Shown one piece after another: positions 1-13,100 of a stretch of DNA of 64,000 nt. The position numbers were made by a program, and so were the translations under genes. Source of the DNA: Dendrocalamus latiflorus (taxonomy: Eukaryota > Streptophyta > Magnoliopsida > Poales > Poaceae); contig CM029610.1 in NCBI GenBank assembly GCA_017311315.1, positions 6,932,387 to 6,996,386 on the forward strand, read 5' to 3'. The notes beneath the pieces are model-generated. The model made no database searches. It had not been told where the DNA came from and was given only the letters and a program-made list of their open reading frames with translations. Position 1 is the first letter of the stretch; each line of letters starts with the position of its first letter.

Positions 1-814
1 TTCCTCTCTCAGCAGCAGTATACTCTAGACATCCTGGACCGTGGCAGCATGACTGCTTGCAAGCCTTGCAACACCCCTATCGATACTCACTCCAAGGTCT
101 CCTCTGCTGCTAGCACTTCTGTGGCTGATCCGATGTTCTACCGAAGTCTTGCAGGTGCTTTGCAGTACCTCGCCTTCACTCGCCTGGATATTGCCTACGC
201 CGTACAACAAGTATGTCTCCATATGCATGATCCCCCTGAGCCGCATCTTGCCGCAGTAAAGCGTATTCTTCGGTATCTTGGTGGCACCATCGACCATGGC
301 CTTTTTCTTCATTGAATTGCCTCTATAGATCTGATTGTCTACTCTGATGCCGACTGGACTGGTTGTCTCGACACACGCAAATCCACTTTGGACTACGTAG
401 TGTTCCCAGGTGACAATCTTGTCTCCTGGTCCTCGAAGAGACAACACACTATCTCTCGTTCAAGTACGGAGGTAGAGTACCTGGTCGTGGCCAATGCTGT
501 TGTTGAGGCGAGTTGGTTGCGCCAACTTTTTCAAGAGCTTCACAGTCCTCTACGCCGTGCTACCCTCATCTACTGCGATAATGTCAGCGCGATCTATCTC
601 TCAACAAATCCAGTGCAACGTCAGCGCATCAAACATGTTGAGATTGACCTCCAATTCATCCGGGAATGAGTTAGTCTTGGCGATGTCTGCGTTCTTCACA
701 TTCCGACGTCATCTTAGTATGCCAACGTCTTCACCAAAGGGCTGCCTACTTCTGCCTTCACCGAGTTCCGTTCTAGTTTGAAGGTCCGCACCACCGACGC
801 TCCAACTATGGGGG
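1..814 (+). pseudogene. Ty1/copia polyprotein remnant (RT C-terminus and RNase H)
   Basis: The first reading frame of the window enters already open. It shows the end of a copia reverse transcriptase (CKPCNTPIDT, then LAGALQYLAFTRLDIAYAV and KRILRYLGGT) followed by an RNase H domain (VYSDADWTG, then SWSSKRQHTISRSSTEVEY and YCDNVSAIYLSTNP), the normal order at the 3' end of a copia pol gene. In-frame stops at 313-315, 667-669 and 715-717 break it, so it cannot make a full product. The tail motif FTKGLP follows near 733. The 5' part lies outside the window. A G-run at 810-814 looks like the polypurine tract that precedes the 3' LTR. Family assignment is firm; the age of the insertion cannot be judged from here. 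Confidence 0.93.
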
Positions 815-1005
815 TGTTAGACGCTTTGGTTCCTACTGTTAAACGCTTTGGTTCCTGCATTAGACACCTCAGTTCTTGTGTTAAACGCCTCGGTTCCTGT
901 CTACACTTAATGCGCATACCTCTCAACTTCCTATCCTATTTGGACTATATATATGTAACCTTTGGTGCATCAATAGATTCATTGTGTGATTGTTCTAAAT
1001 ATTTC
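815..1005 (+). repeat. Probable 3' LTR of the copia remnant
   Basis: It begins with TGTTAG directly after the G-run that ends the copia coding remnant, and contains a TATATATATG stretch near 946-956, as expected for an LTR promoter. The first 85 bases are about four imperfect copies of a 21-22 base unit resembling TGTTAAACGCTTTGGTTCCTG. The right end is uncertain: I put it near a TTTCA at 1002-1006, but no second LTR is present to fix it. Confidence 0.6.
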
Positions 1006-1009
1006 ACGC

Positions 1010-3950
1010 TCTCAGTTTTAGATGGGCCGGCTGCATCTACATGTATGAATTCCGCAATATGCCTGCAACATTTTTTTGTCTAGGTATGCATATAAAAAAG
1101 TGAGCGAAAAATGAAATGATGTCTCTCACATTTGATTTAATTGATATGGGCTCTAGCCTATGATTGATCCTATCGTATAAGTAAATTACATTGGTATTCG
1201 ATTTTCAGTTTTCCTGCAGTTTCAACCGCAATTGGATATCTACATTGGTGTTCGGCTATCATCATTGAACCTTCTTATTGATTAGTGCTTGACATGCTTG
1301 GTTAAATGTGTGCATGGATATGCTAGACATATCCATGTAAACACTACGGTTTTATGCCGTAACTCTTAAGGTACAATTTTGTTGTTTCTCTGTCCAAATA
1401 AAAATCAATAGGGAGCAACATTCACTGCTCCCTTTCAGTTCTATGCTTTTTTTGGGAGCAGAGAAAAATTTACATTTCCGATTGCTTTTTGTGCTATAGC
1501 TGCGGAAGTTAAGATGGATAAGTACTTGTTTGCGACGGAAGTTGGCTTCAAGTTATCTAGGAAGGCATGCCTCTTCTGGAGATTGTTAGCTAAATTACCC
1601 TGTGTTAGCAGTATTTGACGAGCAGATGATGATTTGATGTCTTATCTAAAAAAGCATATGTAAGTTGGAAGACGAATGTGTGAACTCGCTCTCTGAATGT
1701 GACCAAAATACTGGCCGGTTGATCCTTTTCAACTCATAATAAAAATTGGAATACGTGCTGCTTCAACTTATGATGAAAGCTGAGTTAGGTGCTCCTTGTT
1801 GTAAATATTGCAGTATAAGCATGTAATTATATTTAATTCCAGCATAATTGATAAAGACACATGCATGATATAAAAAGCATATAAATGACTCAACCAATAT
1901 ATAAACATATGAACCTTTTAAGTCATTGAAATAGAAACATATGTCCAACATATATATCATATAAGAGTATAAAATCAGCATATCCACATAAAAACAATGT
2001 ATGTTATTCCAACTGAATGCCGATTCCAACATAACACGTATAACCAAATTCAACATGTTATTAAGAGTTTGAATATTGCTCTTAGAATGCTAGTTGCACA
2101 AGACTTTAATCTTGGCCACCTCCTCACTAATTTTCTTATGAAATCAAATATATATGACAATATTAGATCAGATCTTGAGCTCAACAAAGACTTGCTATCT
2201 TAAATAGACACTAAATCATCAAGCTCATCTTGCCATATATGTCAATAAAGCAGCATCATCATCAATCTATTAGCCGACTGAAAGAACTTATAAATTGAAG
2301 CTATATACCTGAATCAGTAATCAAATACAAAGACCGAAGACTAAACACAGTTAACCAAAATTGAAGCTATATATATTCATGGATCTAGATCAAGTGGAGA
2401 AGAAGTAGCAAGAGGATGAGAAGATACGACGTGAGGATAGAGTTGAATGGATGGGGAGGCTTCGGCCGAATCAGAGAAAAGAGAAGGGGAAGGGTTTGGC
2501 AGAGTGAGAAAAGAAAACGAAAAGGTGAAGGGAAAGGGAAAGAAAAGAACAAAAAAGAAAGAAAAGAAAAAGGGAAGAAAGGGAATAAACGTGTGCGATA
2601 AAATATTTAAAATCTTTACTTTATAAATTTTTAATCCTGAACATTCTGATGCTTGTGTCGGTTTGCGCATAGGAACAATGCCGTTCATATGTGTTCATAT
2701 ATTACTATGGTGTATTGAGACTGGATGATGCTTGTACAAGGTGGAGGTCCTGGTTTGGTGCCATCCACACATCGTCCAGAAGATCAAACAAGCAAGTGCA
2801 TGATAGAATAGTGGGTTATAATGGATGCTTGATACTTGTTCTTCACACTTTAATTTATAAGATGATATCTATGATTACACGTTAACCATGTCTCGATAAG
2901 TGATGCATATGGTTAATGGCAATATTGGAAAAACGTTGCATCATGCAAAATGCATATGAGCTAGGGCAATGAGTAAATTATATATCTAACCTGGAGTGCA
3001 TGAGTCAGGTCGGTGAAAAAGCTATATAACTAATCTGGAGTGTTCTTAAGTAAGACCTACAGAAATAGGTACCTCTACAGGATGGAGAAAAAGACATATT
3101 TTCATAGGCACTCCATATAAGTGGAATTTGAGACCACATATGAAAAAGGACGGGGGCAAGAGTGGTTTATCGACGCATGAACACTCCATTAAATCGGTAT
3201 AAGCTACAGTTATAGATACATCACATCACATTGCATGAAAAAATAGGAGACGATGATACAGTTACAGATATCATAATTTACAGTTCACAGATATAGAATT
3301 TACTGATAGTTATAGAGATTGTGTTTACAGTCACAGATATGGAATTTACTGAATTATTGTGTTGATGCTATACTGTTTTATTGTGTGCTTACTGAGTCTT
3401 CGGACTTACCCTTATTTATTTGTTGCTTTTTAGACAAATATTGAAGATGACATGCATAGATGAGAGTAACACATGTATTCCACATGTAAACAATAATTTA
3501 CGCACCACCAACAATTGATACATTTAGACATGTGTGGCTCATGTTTTTCCGTTTAATAATTGGCAACTTTATCTATTTGCTTCAACGCTCATCGTTAAGC
3601 GTATGTTATTTAACGTGACGTTGATATTTAAATAGAGGAGTTGTTGTCTAAATTTAACACTAATGATTATAAATGGTAGTATTATGAAGTAATGGTAGTA
3701 TTCTGGACTCAGAGATTGAGTTGCGGGGTTACAAAACCAGGTCGTCTTACCGACTCGATCCAATCACATATCGTATTCGACCTTTTTAAAAAAGTCCTAG
3801 CTTTTTCCATGGTTTGTAACCACTCCCTTATATTCCTTGTACAAGCACTCAAGCTACAAGTCCTTTTTCTAGCTCCCGGTCAGAAGAAGCTAACGAAGCC
3901 ATACCTAGGAAGAAGGGGAGAAGGAAGGAAGGTAAGGAAGAAAAAAACAC
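1010..3950. other. Intergenic region, no gene recognised
   Basis: AT-rich sequence with only short, unconvincing reading frames. A purine-rich tract of about 170 bases lies at 2430-2600 (GAA and GGGAAA runs). An imperfect repetition of a CACAGATATRGAATTTACTG unit lies at 3240-3350. A small hairpin GGGAGCA...TGCTCCC lies near 1412-1434. I see no RNA gene or coding exon. Confidence 0.5.
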
Positions 3951-3992
3951 TGCGGCGTCACGCGTCTAGCGATCATTTTCTGGCAGATCGAT

Positions 3993-4016
3993 CAGAGCTC
4001 AGATATATATATGTGA
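3993..4016 (+). promoter_or_regulatory. Possible TATA element of the bZIP gene
   Basis: An AGATATATATATGTG stretch lies about 145 bases before the proposed start codon at 4149. Spacing and composition suit a core promoter, but no transcript evidence is available and AT repeats are common here. Confidence 0.35.
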
Positions 4017-4148
4017 AGAACAGAAGCTGGTTTCTGGACCAGCTTTGCTGCTTCAGTCCATTTGGGAGAGGGTAAGTTAGCTAAGGTGATCAAGAAGATA
4101 GTACTGAAGAGATAGCCTGTACAGCTCTTGATATTGGGAGGTGTTTGC

Positions 4149-7100
4149 ATGGGGGATAGGCCATGGCAGCAGCCACATGAGCAGGCTTCTTATCCACAGA
4201 CCGGGATGATCCAAGCTTCTAGCTCCTCCATCCATGGCAACATCATGTAAACCCTAACATACATAGAATACAGCTTGATTTTGCTCTATTTTCTTTATTT
4301 CTCATAACAAAATCATCCTTAATGTCTTTCCCTTTTTTTAAAAAAGTAAAAGCATTAATTTTCTTGATGCCTTCTCTCTCGATATTACTTTTCCTTGACA
4401 TATTTTTGTTTTCCAAACTTTCCCTTTGAGCTTTCGGAGTTGTTTTCATGTGTTAGTTATGATGCATGAGTTATCCAGGATGTTTTTGGACAACATAAAT
4501 ATTTTTATCTCATCGAGCTTAGGGATGAAGTAAGCACGCGTACCTTAATGTGATGGTGGTACTTTAGAGTTTGTGTACTCTTGGATATATAATTTTGATG
4601 TTGTTTGCTCCAAATTAACGAAGGCGATGGTGCAACTAATTAGACTAGCTACCGCCATAAGAATTTTCCATTTCCTTAATGGATATCTTCTAAGAATTTT
4701 AACTTTTCTCTTCGGTTCATATACCTTTCCCTTTTAGTTCGATCTTCCTACTAGAGGGAATTGAAGCAAAAGTGCTATTTGTTTCTTTTTTTTAAAAAAA
4801 AAGCTCATAAGATCGAGAACGTTTCTGATGGATTTGTTCATCATCTCAGAACCTGTTCCAACATGTATTTCTTCTTTATTTTATCCCCTTTCTTGGAGTG
4901 TGAAGCTTCTCTCATCGAAACCTTAAAATATGTAGGACTAGCAAAGTAACTTAATAATGATGATAACTATTTTGCAATATGCATGCATTCCACTACTAAT
5001 TTGTGCAAGTGCAGCAGAAAGGACCCTGGGGGATGCGACATGGCAGAATTGGATCACCTCTTCCTGTACCTCAACAGCCAAGATCAAACATCAGTTCAAG
5101 AACAACAGCGTAAGACATTCTAGCTGCTAGTTTATTTCTCTTAGGAAACTTTTCTTCAGGCTTTTCATAAATTGTCATATATAGTCAATGTAAGCATGCA
5201 TATATGGCTAGCTGTGAGAAGGCAGAGGGAATAATCTTTTTCCCAGCTGCCATATGGGAGTGACTATTGCACAGGCGATTAAAATTTTTTTATCTCTCAG
5301 TCACCTGAAGTTGCACTCTCAATTATCTGAAGTTGCAGGTGATTTTTTTAAGGGGGCTACAACTTCAGATAATTGAGAGTGCAACTTTAGTTGCATTCTG
5401 AATCACCTGAAGTTTGTGGGTGATTTTTTGAAGGAGGAGCTGCAATTTTAGTTGATTGAGAGTGTAATTTCAGGTGACTGAGAGATAAAAAAATTTCAGT
5501 CGCCTGTGCAATAACAAAACGGCTGCCATATACACTCAATAGGTTCATACATGGCAAACGTGTCATCGACGCGATTTGACATGAATATATGGTTAAGTTT
5601 TGGCCTATACTAGCTGGTCAGATGCGCAACGATGGTGATCAAACCTGGATGCATTTTCCTTCTTTTCGCACAAAGCTTTTACTTTACTTTCTAGCATGTC
5701 ATTTTCCTAAAAAAATTCTTTAGTTGGAGGAGAGTGACATGTAACAAACACCTGCTGATGTGTTCTTGCAAGATCATCGATCATGTACCTCTAAAACAAG
5801 GGAGAGACATTTTTTCCTTGGCTATCTCTCCCTCACCTTTTCCCATTTGAACAACACGCATCTTTTGTTCTCACTTGTTCATCCTATATATCGATCTCGA
5901 GTGTGAAACAAAAACTGGCCACGTTAAGCTGTTAGAATGTCAGTGCCATTAATTTGGAAATCACCATGCAGATGATCAGTGTTCTTCATGCATGCACACG
6001 TGTTGTGTACATATGTGATACTAGTATATACGCATGTCTTCCAAGTCATATGGTCTTCGTCTTCATGTGTTCATGCATGCAGAAACTCTCAACATCTTCC
6101 CTTCTCGGCCAATGCACGTCGTCGAACCTTCTCCAAAGGTATGTGCATTTACACATACACATTCACATGCATGTACCTATCTCTCAGAGACACTGTTTCT
6201 GTGTACAAATTTCTTGCATCGAGTTTCACCACGGAGTACTGTTGCTTGTTCTCTTTCTCTTGATCGTCTTGAGTTTGTGATCGATTTTGGCAACGACCGA
6301 TCGATGGATCTTCTTCTAACAGCTTTTTCAATTCCTGCAGGCATCCATGGCTACCAACTCGTCGTCGGGCATGGTCGCCGGTTCTTCGAAGCGGCCGCCA
6401 TCAGACCAGCCGTCGTCGAGACCGGCTCCGGCGCCGGAGCCACTTGCCTCGGAGAAGGTCGACGGCAAGGCTGCTGTCAAGGTTAGTTCTCTACGTCTAC
6501 GTACGTACGTACATGCAGGCATGCATGTGTGTATATATACTGCTTAATTATAGCATTATTGCGGTGATCATCCCTGATCGAGTTGAGTTGCGATCATCGT
6601 TCAGAGAGAGGTAACAAGTGGCGGCGGCGGCAAGCAGCAGGGCGGCACGCCGCCGTCGACCTCAGAACGCGAGGGCCCCAAAACGCCGGACGCCAAGACG
6701 CTGAGGCGGCTTGCTCAGAACAGGGAGGCCGCGAGGAAGAGCAGGCTTAGGAAGAAGGTACTAATTATGATTAATTGCTGCTACTAGTAGTTGACCAACT
6801 TGATTAATATTACTGGCTTTCACCTAACAATTCTTTAGGTAAAAGAGGTAGGAGTAAACAACATGTCGGGCGTGCGTGTAATTAATTAAGCTGGTGAAGA
6901 CGTGAAGTAAACCTACCACCTAAAAGTTGCATGAAGTAGTACTCCCTAGCTATCTAGGCGGGGACGGACCAAAGAGGAGCACGGGGTGCACAGCACATTG
7001 GTCACAATTTTATTTTTCTATTATATAGCTGATGTAAATTTAGATGTAAACTACTCAGTCTAAATTAAAGAAATCCTGATTAGCATAAAGATTGAAACTC

Positions 7101-10100
7101 TCAGCCTCCTGGCTTCCGCTATTCCACTCGGTGCTCCTGTAACTAGACGCAAGAGGACACCAATCGAGGCTTAGAATATACAACCTAGCATAGCAAGTAT
7201 AGCCCAGCTGACACAAGTATGGCCTAACGTGCTCGGTCAGCCAAGCCACTCTACGAAGGGAAGATAGCGGGCAGAGAAGCACAACACGCACATCACATTG
7301 CCTCAGTCACTCGTGTCTCATTCCCTTCCTCCCTTTGTCCTGCGTCATGTGAAAACAAATCAACCCTCTTGCTTGGTCGTAGACTCACAACCATCAGTTA
7401 CCAGAGCCCGGAGGCTTAGGTTGCCGCCCACCGGCCATCACGTCTCCTAATCGTCATCACTCGTCGATCGTTTCGCTAAGTACTTGGTGGCATAGATCAA
7501 ATCATTAATCGATATATGGTATTGCTAGATTTCTCCTGATTCCTTTGATTTCTTTAAGCAAATGAAATAAATTTATGAGTTATAATTTGAATGTTATGAT
7601 TGTTGGTTGGTTTTTTTTGTTAAATTGTAGGGTTTGGAATTAAGATTTCAATTTGGATTTTTGAAAATTGGAATACCCATATATTTCGTTGCAAATCGGA
7701 GGTAAAATTATACATGTAATTATATATATGGTGAAACGATGAATCTTGGTCTCATTTTCGTTCTGTTCGCCCTGTATCTAGGGGCACAAGATCAATTTTC
7801 ACGTTTCCATCTGAATTGCATTTCTCAAAGGATTGATTTATAATGATTGATGCTTCATTTGTCTCTTGTGTGTCAATGTATGTAGGCTTACATTCAAAAC
7901 CTGGAGACAAGCAGCATCAGGCTGTCCCAGCTGGAACAGGAGTTGCAAAGATCCAGAACTCAGGTATGCATATGGCGCCCTGAAAGAAATATAAAACTGA
8001 GAGAATTATTTCTGAATTTTATTAAGAAAGCTCCATGAATATGTATATCCAATCTGCAAGCTGCAGTTAATTAGTTGTTTTAGAATTTGTGCGATTGTCT
8101 TTTGAGAAAGGTTAAGAGAAATTACTCTTATATATGTTACTGACTAACTAATCTGTACACAAATCAACAGAGTGCAATCTTGGGTGGTGGAGCTATTTCT
8201 GCTGGCCTTGGAGGACTAAGCCCAGGCATGGAATTAAACCCTAAACTACCGACAAAACTTTTTTATTTTCTTGTTAATCTCTCTTACATGCAGCATGGCA
8301 TTAATACACGTATGTTTATGTTGTGATGATCATGTGAAAAATTATTAATTAGCAGAGGCGGCATGGTTCGACGGGGAGTACGCGAGGTGGCTGGACGAGC
8401 ACGACAAGATGATGAGTTACCTACGGGCGGCCGTGGAGGAGAACGCGGCGGACGGCCAGCTGCGGCAGCTCGTCGACGCCGCCGCCGGGCACCACGGAGT
8501 GCTGATGGAGCTCAAGGCCGCCGTGGCGAAGGCCGACGTGTTCCACCTCGTCTCCGGGACGTGGCTGTCCGCCGCCGAGCGCTGCTTCCTCTGGATAGGC
8601 GGTTTCCGCCCCTCCGAGATCATCAAGGTTAGTTAAGTACGTAGCTAGCTAGCTAAGACAGTTAATACCAATTACCAAGCGTATAGTTAACGGATTTACT
8701 AAAATTTAATCAAATGATCTCTCACGGAAAATGCATAAAAAATTTAGCCACTGGATTATACATCAGGATTTGTGCTCCGACTTCATCTCCACCACGGACC
8801 GCCGTGATGATTCGGGTCCCATTAGGTTTAGGAGTCCACCGGCCACTGGACCAATATTTCGTGGAGGGTGGTGGCAGCCGATGGCCATATGGTGATCATG
8901 TTTTTTTTACTGCGGTTGATGGTTTTTATCTATATTTTTTGAGACAACGGCCGATAATGAAGACGTAGATGCGGACGACGTACACAATTTTGATTTTGGA
9001 AAACCGTTTGAAGAAGTGGCTTCGAAAAACCACTTCAAAGAGCCATCCCGTTTGTTTCGGCTTCAGAAGAAGCCAAAACTAAAAGCCAAAAGGAACATGC
9101 CAAAACAGTACGAAGAATCGGGTTCGGTTTTAGGATAGGGAAGACGAGCCGTGAGGGAGGAGGGCGGTAGTGGTAGACAAGGAAATGAGTGGCAGAGGCT
9201 TATCAGTAGGCCAAGGTAACAACGTTATGGGAGTGGGCTGATGGCTAAGGTTACGATTAAGGGTGAGGAGGGATCGAAAAGAGGTGATGACCCATCGGAT
9301 CTTTATTCAACGGTCATAAAATCTCATTGACCTTTATTATTTCAAAATTAACCATATGACTTATGCCTAGACAACTCTGTAGTTAAATTGTTAACCACCA
9401 GATCGATTTCCCTAAAAGAAATAAATTAAAACAATTAATAACTGAAAATGACAAGTACATACTACTTAGCATGCGTATGGCTACAGAGATAACTGACCTA
9501 ATTAAAACCAATTACCATACAGTAGAGTACAATAGTACGTGGAGGAGTAGCTACAGCTAGCCCCTATAAGGTTTTAGCCTTTTAGGCACCAAACAGAAGT
9601 TGAGATTTCGAATGGAGTTGGCACAAGAGCTTGTGAAAGCTAGACTGGAAATGGTAGGCGTACGTGTCGCGCGTATTGAAGACGACGGAGCATAGACTAT
9701 GCTTGCTTAATTAATTAAGCTCACGTGAAGAAGCTGAGTGAGCCATGCATGCTTTGTGCGGCTCGACCGGGCTCGTTCGATCGAGAGCCAGCTAGCTCAT
9801 GAAGTCGTGATGGCTCTAATAAGTTATTAATGATTCACTAGGGCTAGATTTAGCATGATTCAAGTGATTATATTATATAGCTAGCGCCAGGCATTGAGGT
9901 CGCATGCATGAGCAGTGACAAGCCAAGATAAAAAATGAAGGAAATGTTCAAAGCATCAAGTTTTTTTTTACTAAAAGCCTAACATGACTAAGCTAAATTA
10001 AGATCAACATAGGAAATATAGTTTTACGTAATCCATATTCATACATAAATAAAAACAAAAGAAAAAATATAATAAAAATGCCTCGTGCAAGTTTACTGGC

Positions 10101-13100
10101 ACCGGCTGAGGATAAGCTCGAGCTTAACAAAGCCTCCAGATGGCTACACTCCTGTGAACGAGGACGGTGCGTGCCGGACGATCGCTAGGGTTTTTCCACG
10201 GACTGAGAGCTTCGAGAAGCTGGTGGAGCTTGCTGTCCTTTGTGGCTTTGTATTCTTATGTGCTCCGGAGAAGTCTAATGGTTCATTCATATTGATTTTT
10301 GATTTTGATTTATAAATAGCAGCAGTTTATAGAAAGAGATACTCGCATATAAGTTTGTTTGATATAAATGAAGTCGTTGTAATGTGTATTACAATCAACT
10401 AGTAGACCATGTATTTAAAAAATATTCTGTTTGAAAGCTAACTACCGTAGAAAAATGGAGCTAGCTAGCTTAGACCGTCTGGCCAACTGCTGCGCCAGTT
10501 TCTCCTCAAGAGTGTGGTTAAAGTTCAAAAGACGAACTCGGCTCGATCGATTGAGTTGCACTTTTGAGGTTCCATCGTTAACTGAGAGCCTGGTTTTTAA
10601 TCGATGTTAATTTGGGTTAAGTTCCACATTTGAAGGGGGCATGCATATTAGTATATTACGAATGAAAATATTTGGAGATGAGTTCCATTGTTAATCCGTC
10701 TATCCTGAGCTTCTATATATCTTCTAGCCGATCGATCGAGTCTAAGACTGAGGCACTAATTAAGTTCCAGGCCGGATCCGAGCCGGCTGCTAATTACTAA
10801 TTAGCAAGCCGTGAACTGCATGCTGAGCTCAGGTTTTCGTAAGCTTGAGCTCACCCATGCTTAAACCAACTGCTCCCTCGATGGTGCATGTCAAGCTCAA
10901 GTCCACTAATACACAGCAGCTAGCTAGCTAGCCTTATATATATATTGTTAATTAGCCCATAACCCACACGTCTCTTAATTGCCTTCTTGGTCGCTATGCA
11001 TGCATGATTGCAAGAGTCATGATCGAGTATTACATATGCTCAGTACGTAGGGCATAAACACTGGTCATAAAAAGATCAGAAGAAAATATGTGCAATATAA
11101 TGTACGTATTTGCATACATTAATTAAGGACACATGCAAGTGTACTGTGTTCTCGAGGTGAAGACTGAAGGGAAGCCAGTTCTCCTCCGGACATTAGGTAG
11201 AGATGTATGATGGATCGAATAGCTATCTAACTTAGCTAACATGGAGTTGGTGAGATGTCCCAGTTCATGGAACAGTTAGGCTCTTGTTGGGAAGTCTCTG
11301 GCTACTGGCTACGATGTGGTGGTTGTTTTCTGTGTTGGAAGAAAGTGTGTGGTACATGATGTGCAACAGAGAGTTGGTGAAGGAGCTAAGGAGGTTTTGA
11401 TAAGAGACGTAGGGGGGAGGTTAATTTACCAATAATGGAGAAGATGTACTGTGTTGTGTTGGGTAGCTAGCTGGTTCTAGATGGAAGGCGCAATGCAGGA
11501 ACCGAAATAACTCAAAATAGTTCAAAAATTAAGGTCTCATTCTAGAACATATTTCGGCTATCGCATACCTTCCTTTCAAATCAGTCTACTGTACATGATA
11601 TATAATATTAACCATAGATATATACGTTATATATAATTAAGTTTATTCTTATGTGTGTGTGTATATTATTTTATTTAATTCCAAACAAATTATGATCCAT
11701 CACATCCATGGCCTCGTCAATCCCTTTGACATCCTTAAAGACATCTATGGCTTCTTGTAGACTATAACTTATAGTTTTTGGTTTATGATTTTTGAATTCT
11801 GATTGTTCGTAAGAGAGATTATGAAGAGAGACAGTCACATGCGATTTTGGTTAATATAATTAAAGCCGATACAGTATCTACTACAATCAATTTGTAGATC
11901 CTATTTTAAAAAACGAACCGTTTAAAAATTATTTACTGTAGTATAAAACAAAAACCTCAAAGCCCAAATGAGCCCAGCTGCATGCATGCCTGTCTGCCTG
12001 CCAATGCAAGTTAATTCTTAGGATCATATATACATGGAGCAAGTAGGTGCAGGAAGCTTAGCTAGTAGCAACGTAGCGTTTTGTGCAAGGCCTTGAGAAG
12101 AACCATGCAGCAATATATGATGGATAGTCAAACGTAATTTTGGTCAATATAACTAAGTTAATATAGTATTTATTATAATTGATTTGTAAATCTTACCTTA
12201 AAAAAAGAACCGTATGATAAGACAAAATCTTCCCATCCCAAATGAGCCCAGCTGCATGTCTGCCTGCCAATGCAAGTTAATTCTTAGGATCATGCATGGA
12301 GTAAATAAACGCATGAAGCTAGCTAGCAGCAACGTAGCATTTTGTGCAAGGCCTCGAGAACGAACCACACAGCAATACAGGATGAACAGCAGTACAGCAG
12401 TGATGTGTGTATGCATGTATGTAATCTTGAGATAAGTGAGGTTCTATCGAAATAATATGGCTAATTAGCGAATCAATGGAAACCATATGATGCTGTAGGT
12501 TATCGGGCGGCACGTGGAGCCTCTGACGGCGGCGCAGGTGGCGGGCGTGTGCGGCGTGCAGCAGTGGGCGAGGGAGAGGGAGGAGGAGCTGGACCGCGAC
12601 CTGCAGGCGGCGCGCCGCTCCCTCTCCGACACCGTCTCCTCCGACGCGCTGCTCTCCCCCTACCTCGACATTGCCGGGTACACGGCCCACATGTCCCTCG
12701 CCGTCGCCAGCCTAACCTCTCTCGAAGCCTTCGTCAGACAAGTAAGCCAGCCGATTCACTTCTCCTGCTCCAACGACAATCTTGCTTATTTAATTAATTT
12801 GCTATATAGCTAGCTCCGATCCCCATCAATAATTGGCGTTAATATATAGTTTAGCGTGCATGGCTAGCTGCATGTCATGGTTGAACAAGAACATACACAC
12901 GATGGTCCTCAGGAATGAATGAATGCATGCATGCATTAGTGAGTTGACTGAAAAGTAGGATTTATGCCAGAATGAGACAGGGCTAGCTAGCTGTTGCTGT
13001 CCCCTTAATCCTTATGATTATCTCCATTTTTTTCTCTCCCTGCTGGATTAATTTTAGTGCACATGTACGATACTTCCAGCAATTATGTATTGTGCATCAT

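Noticed and set aside
6034..6486. 150-codon plus-strand frame in the bZIP locus
   Set aside because: It reads through exons 3 and 4 in the wrong frame and across an intron.
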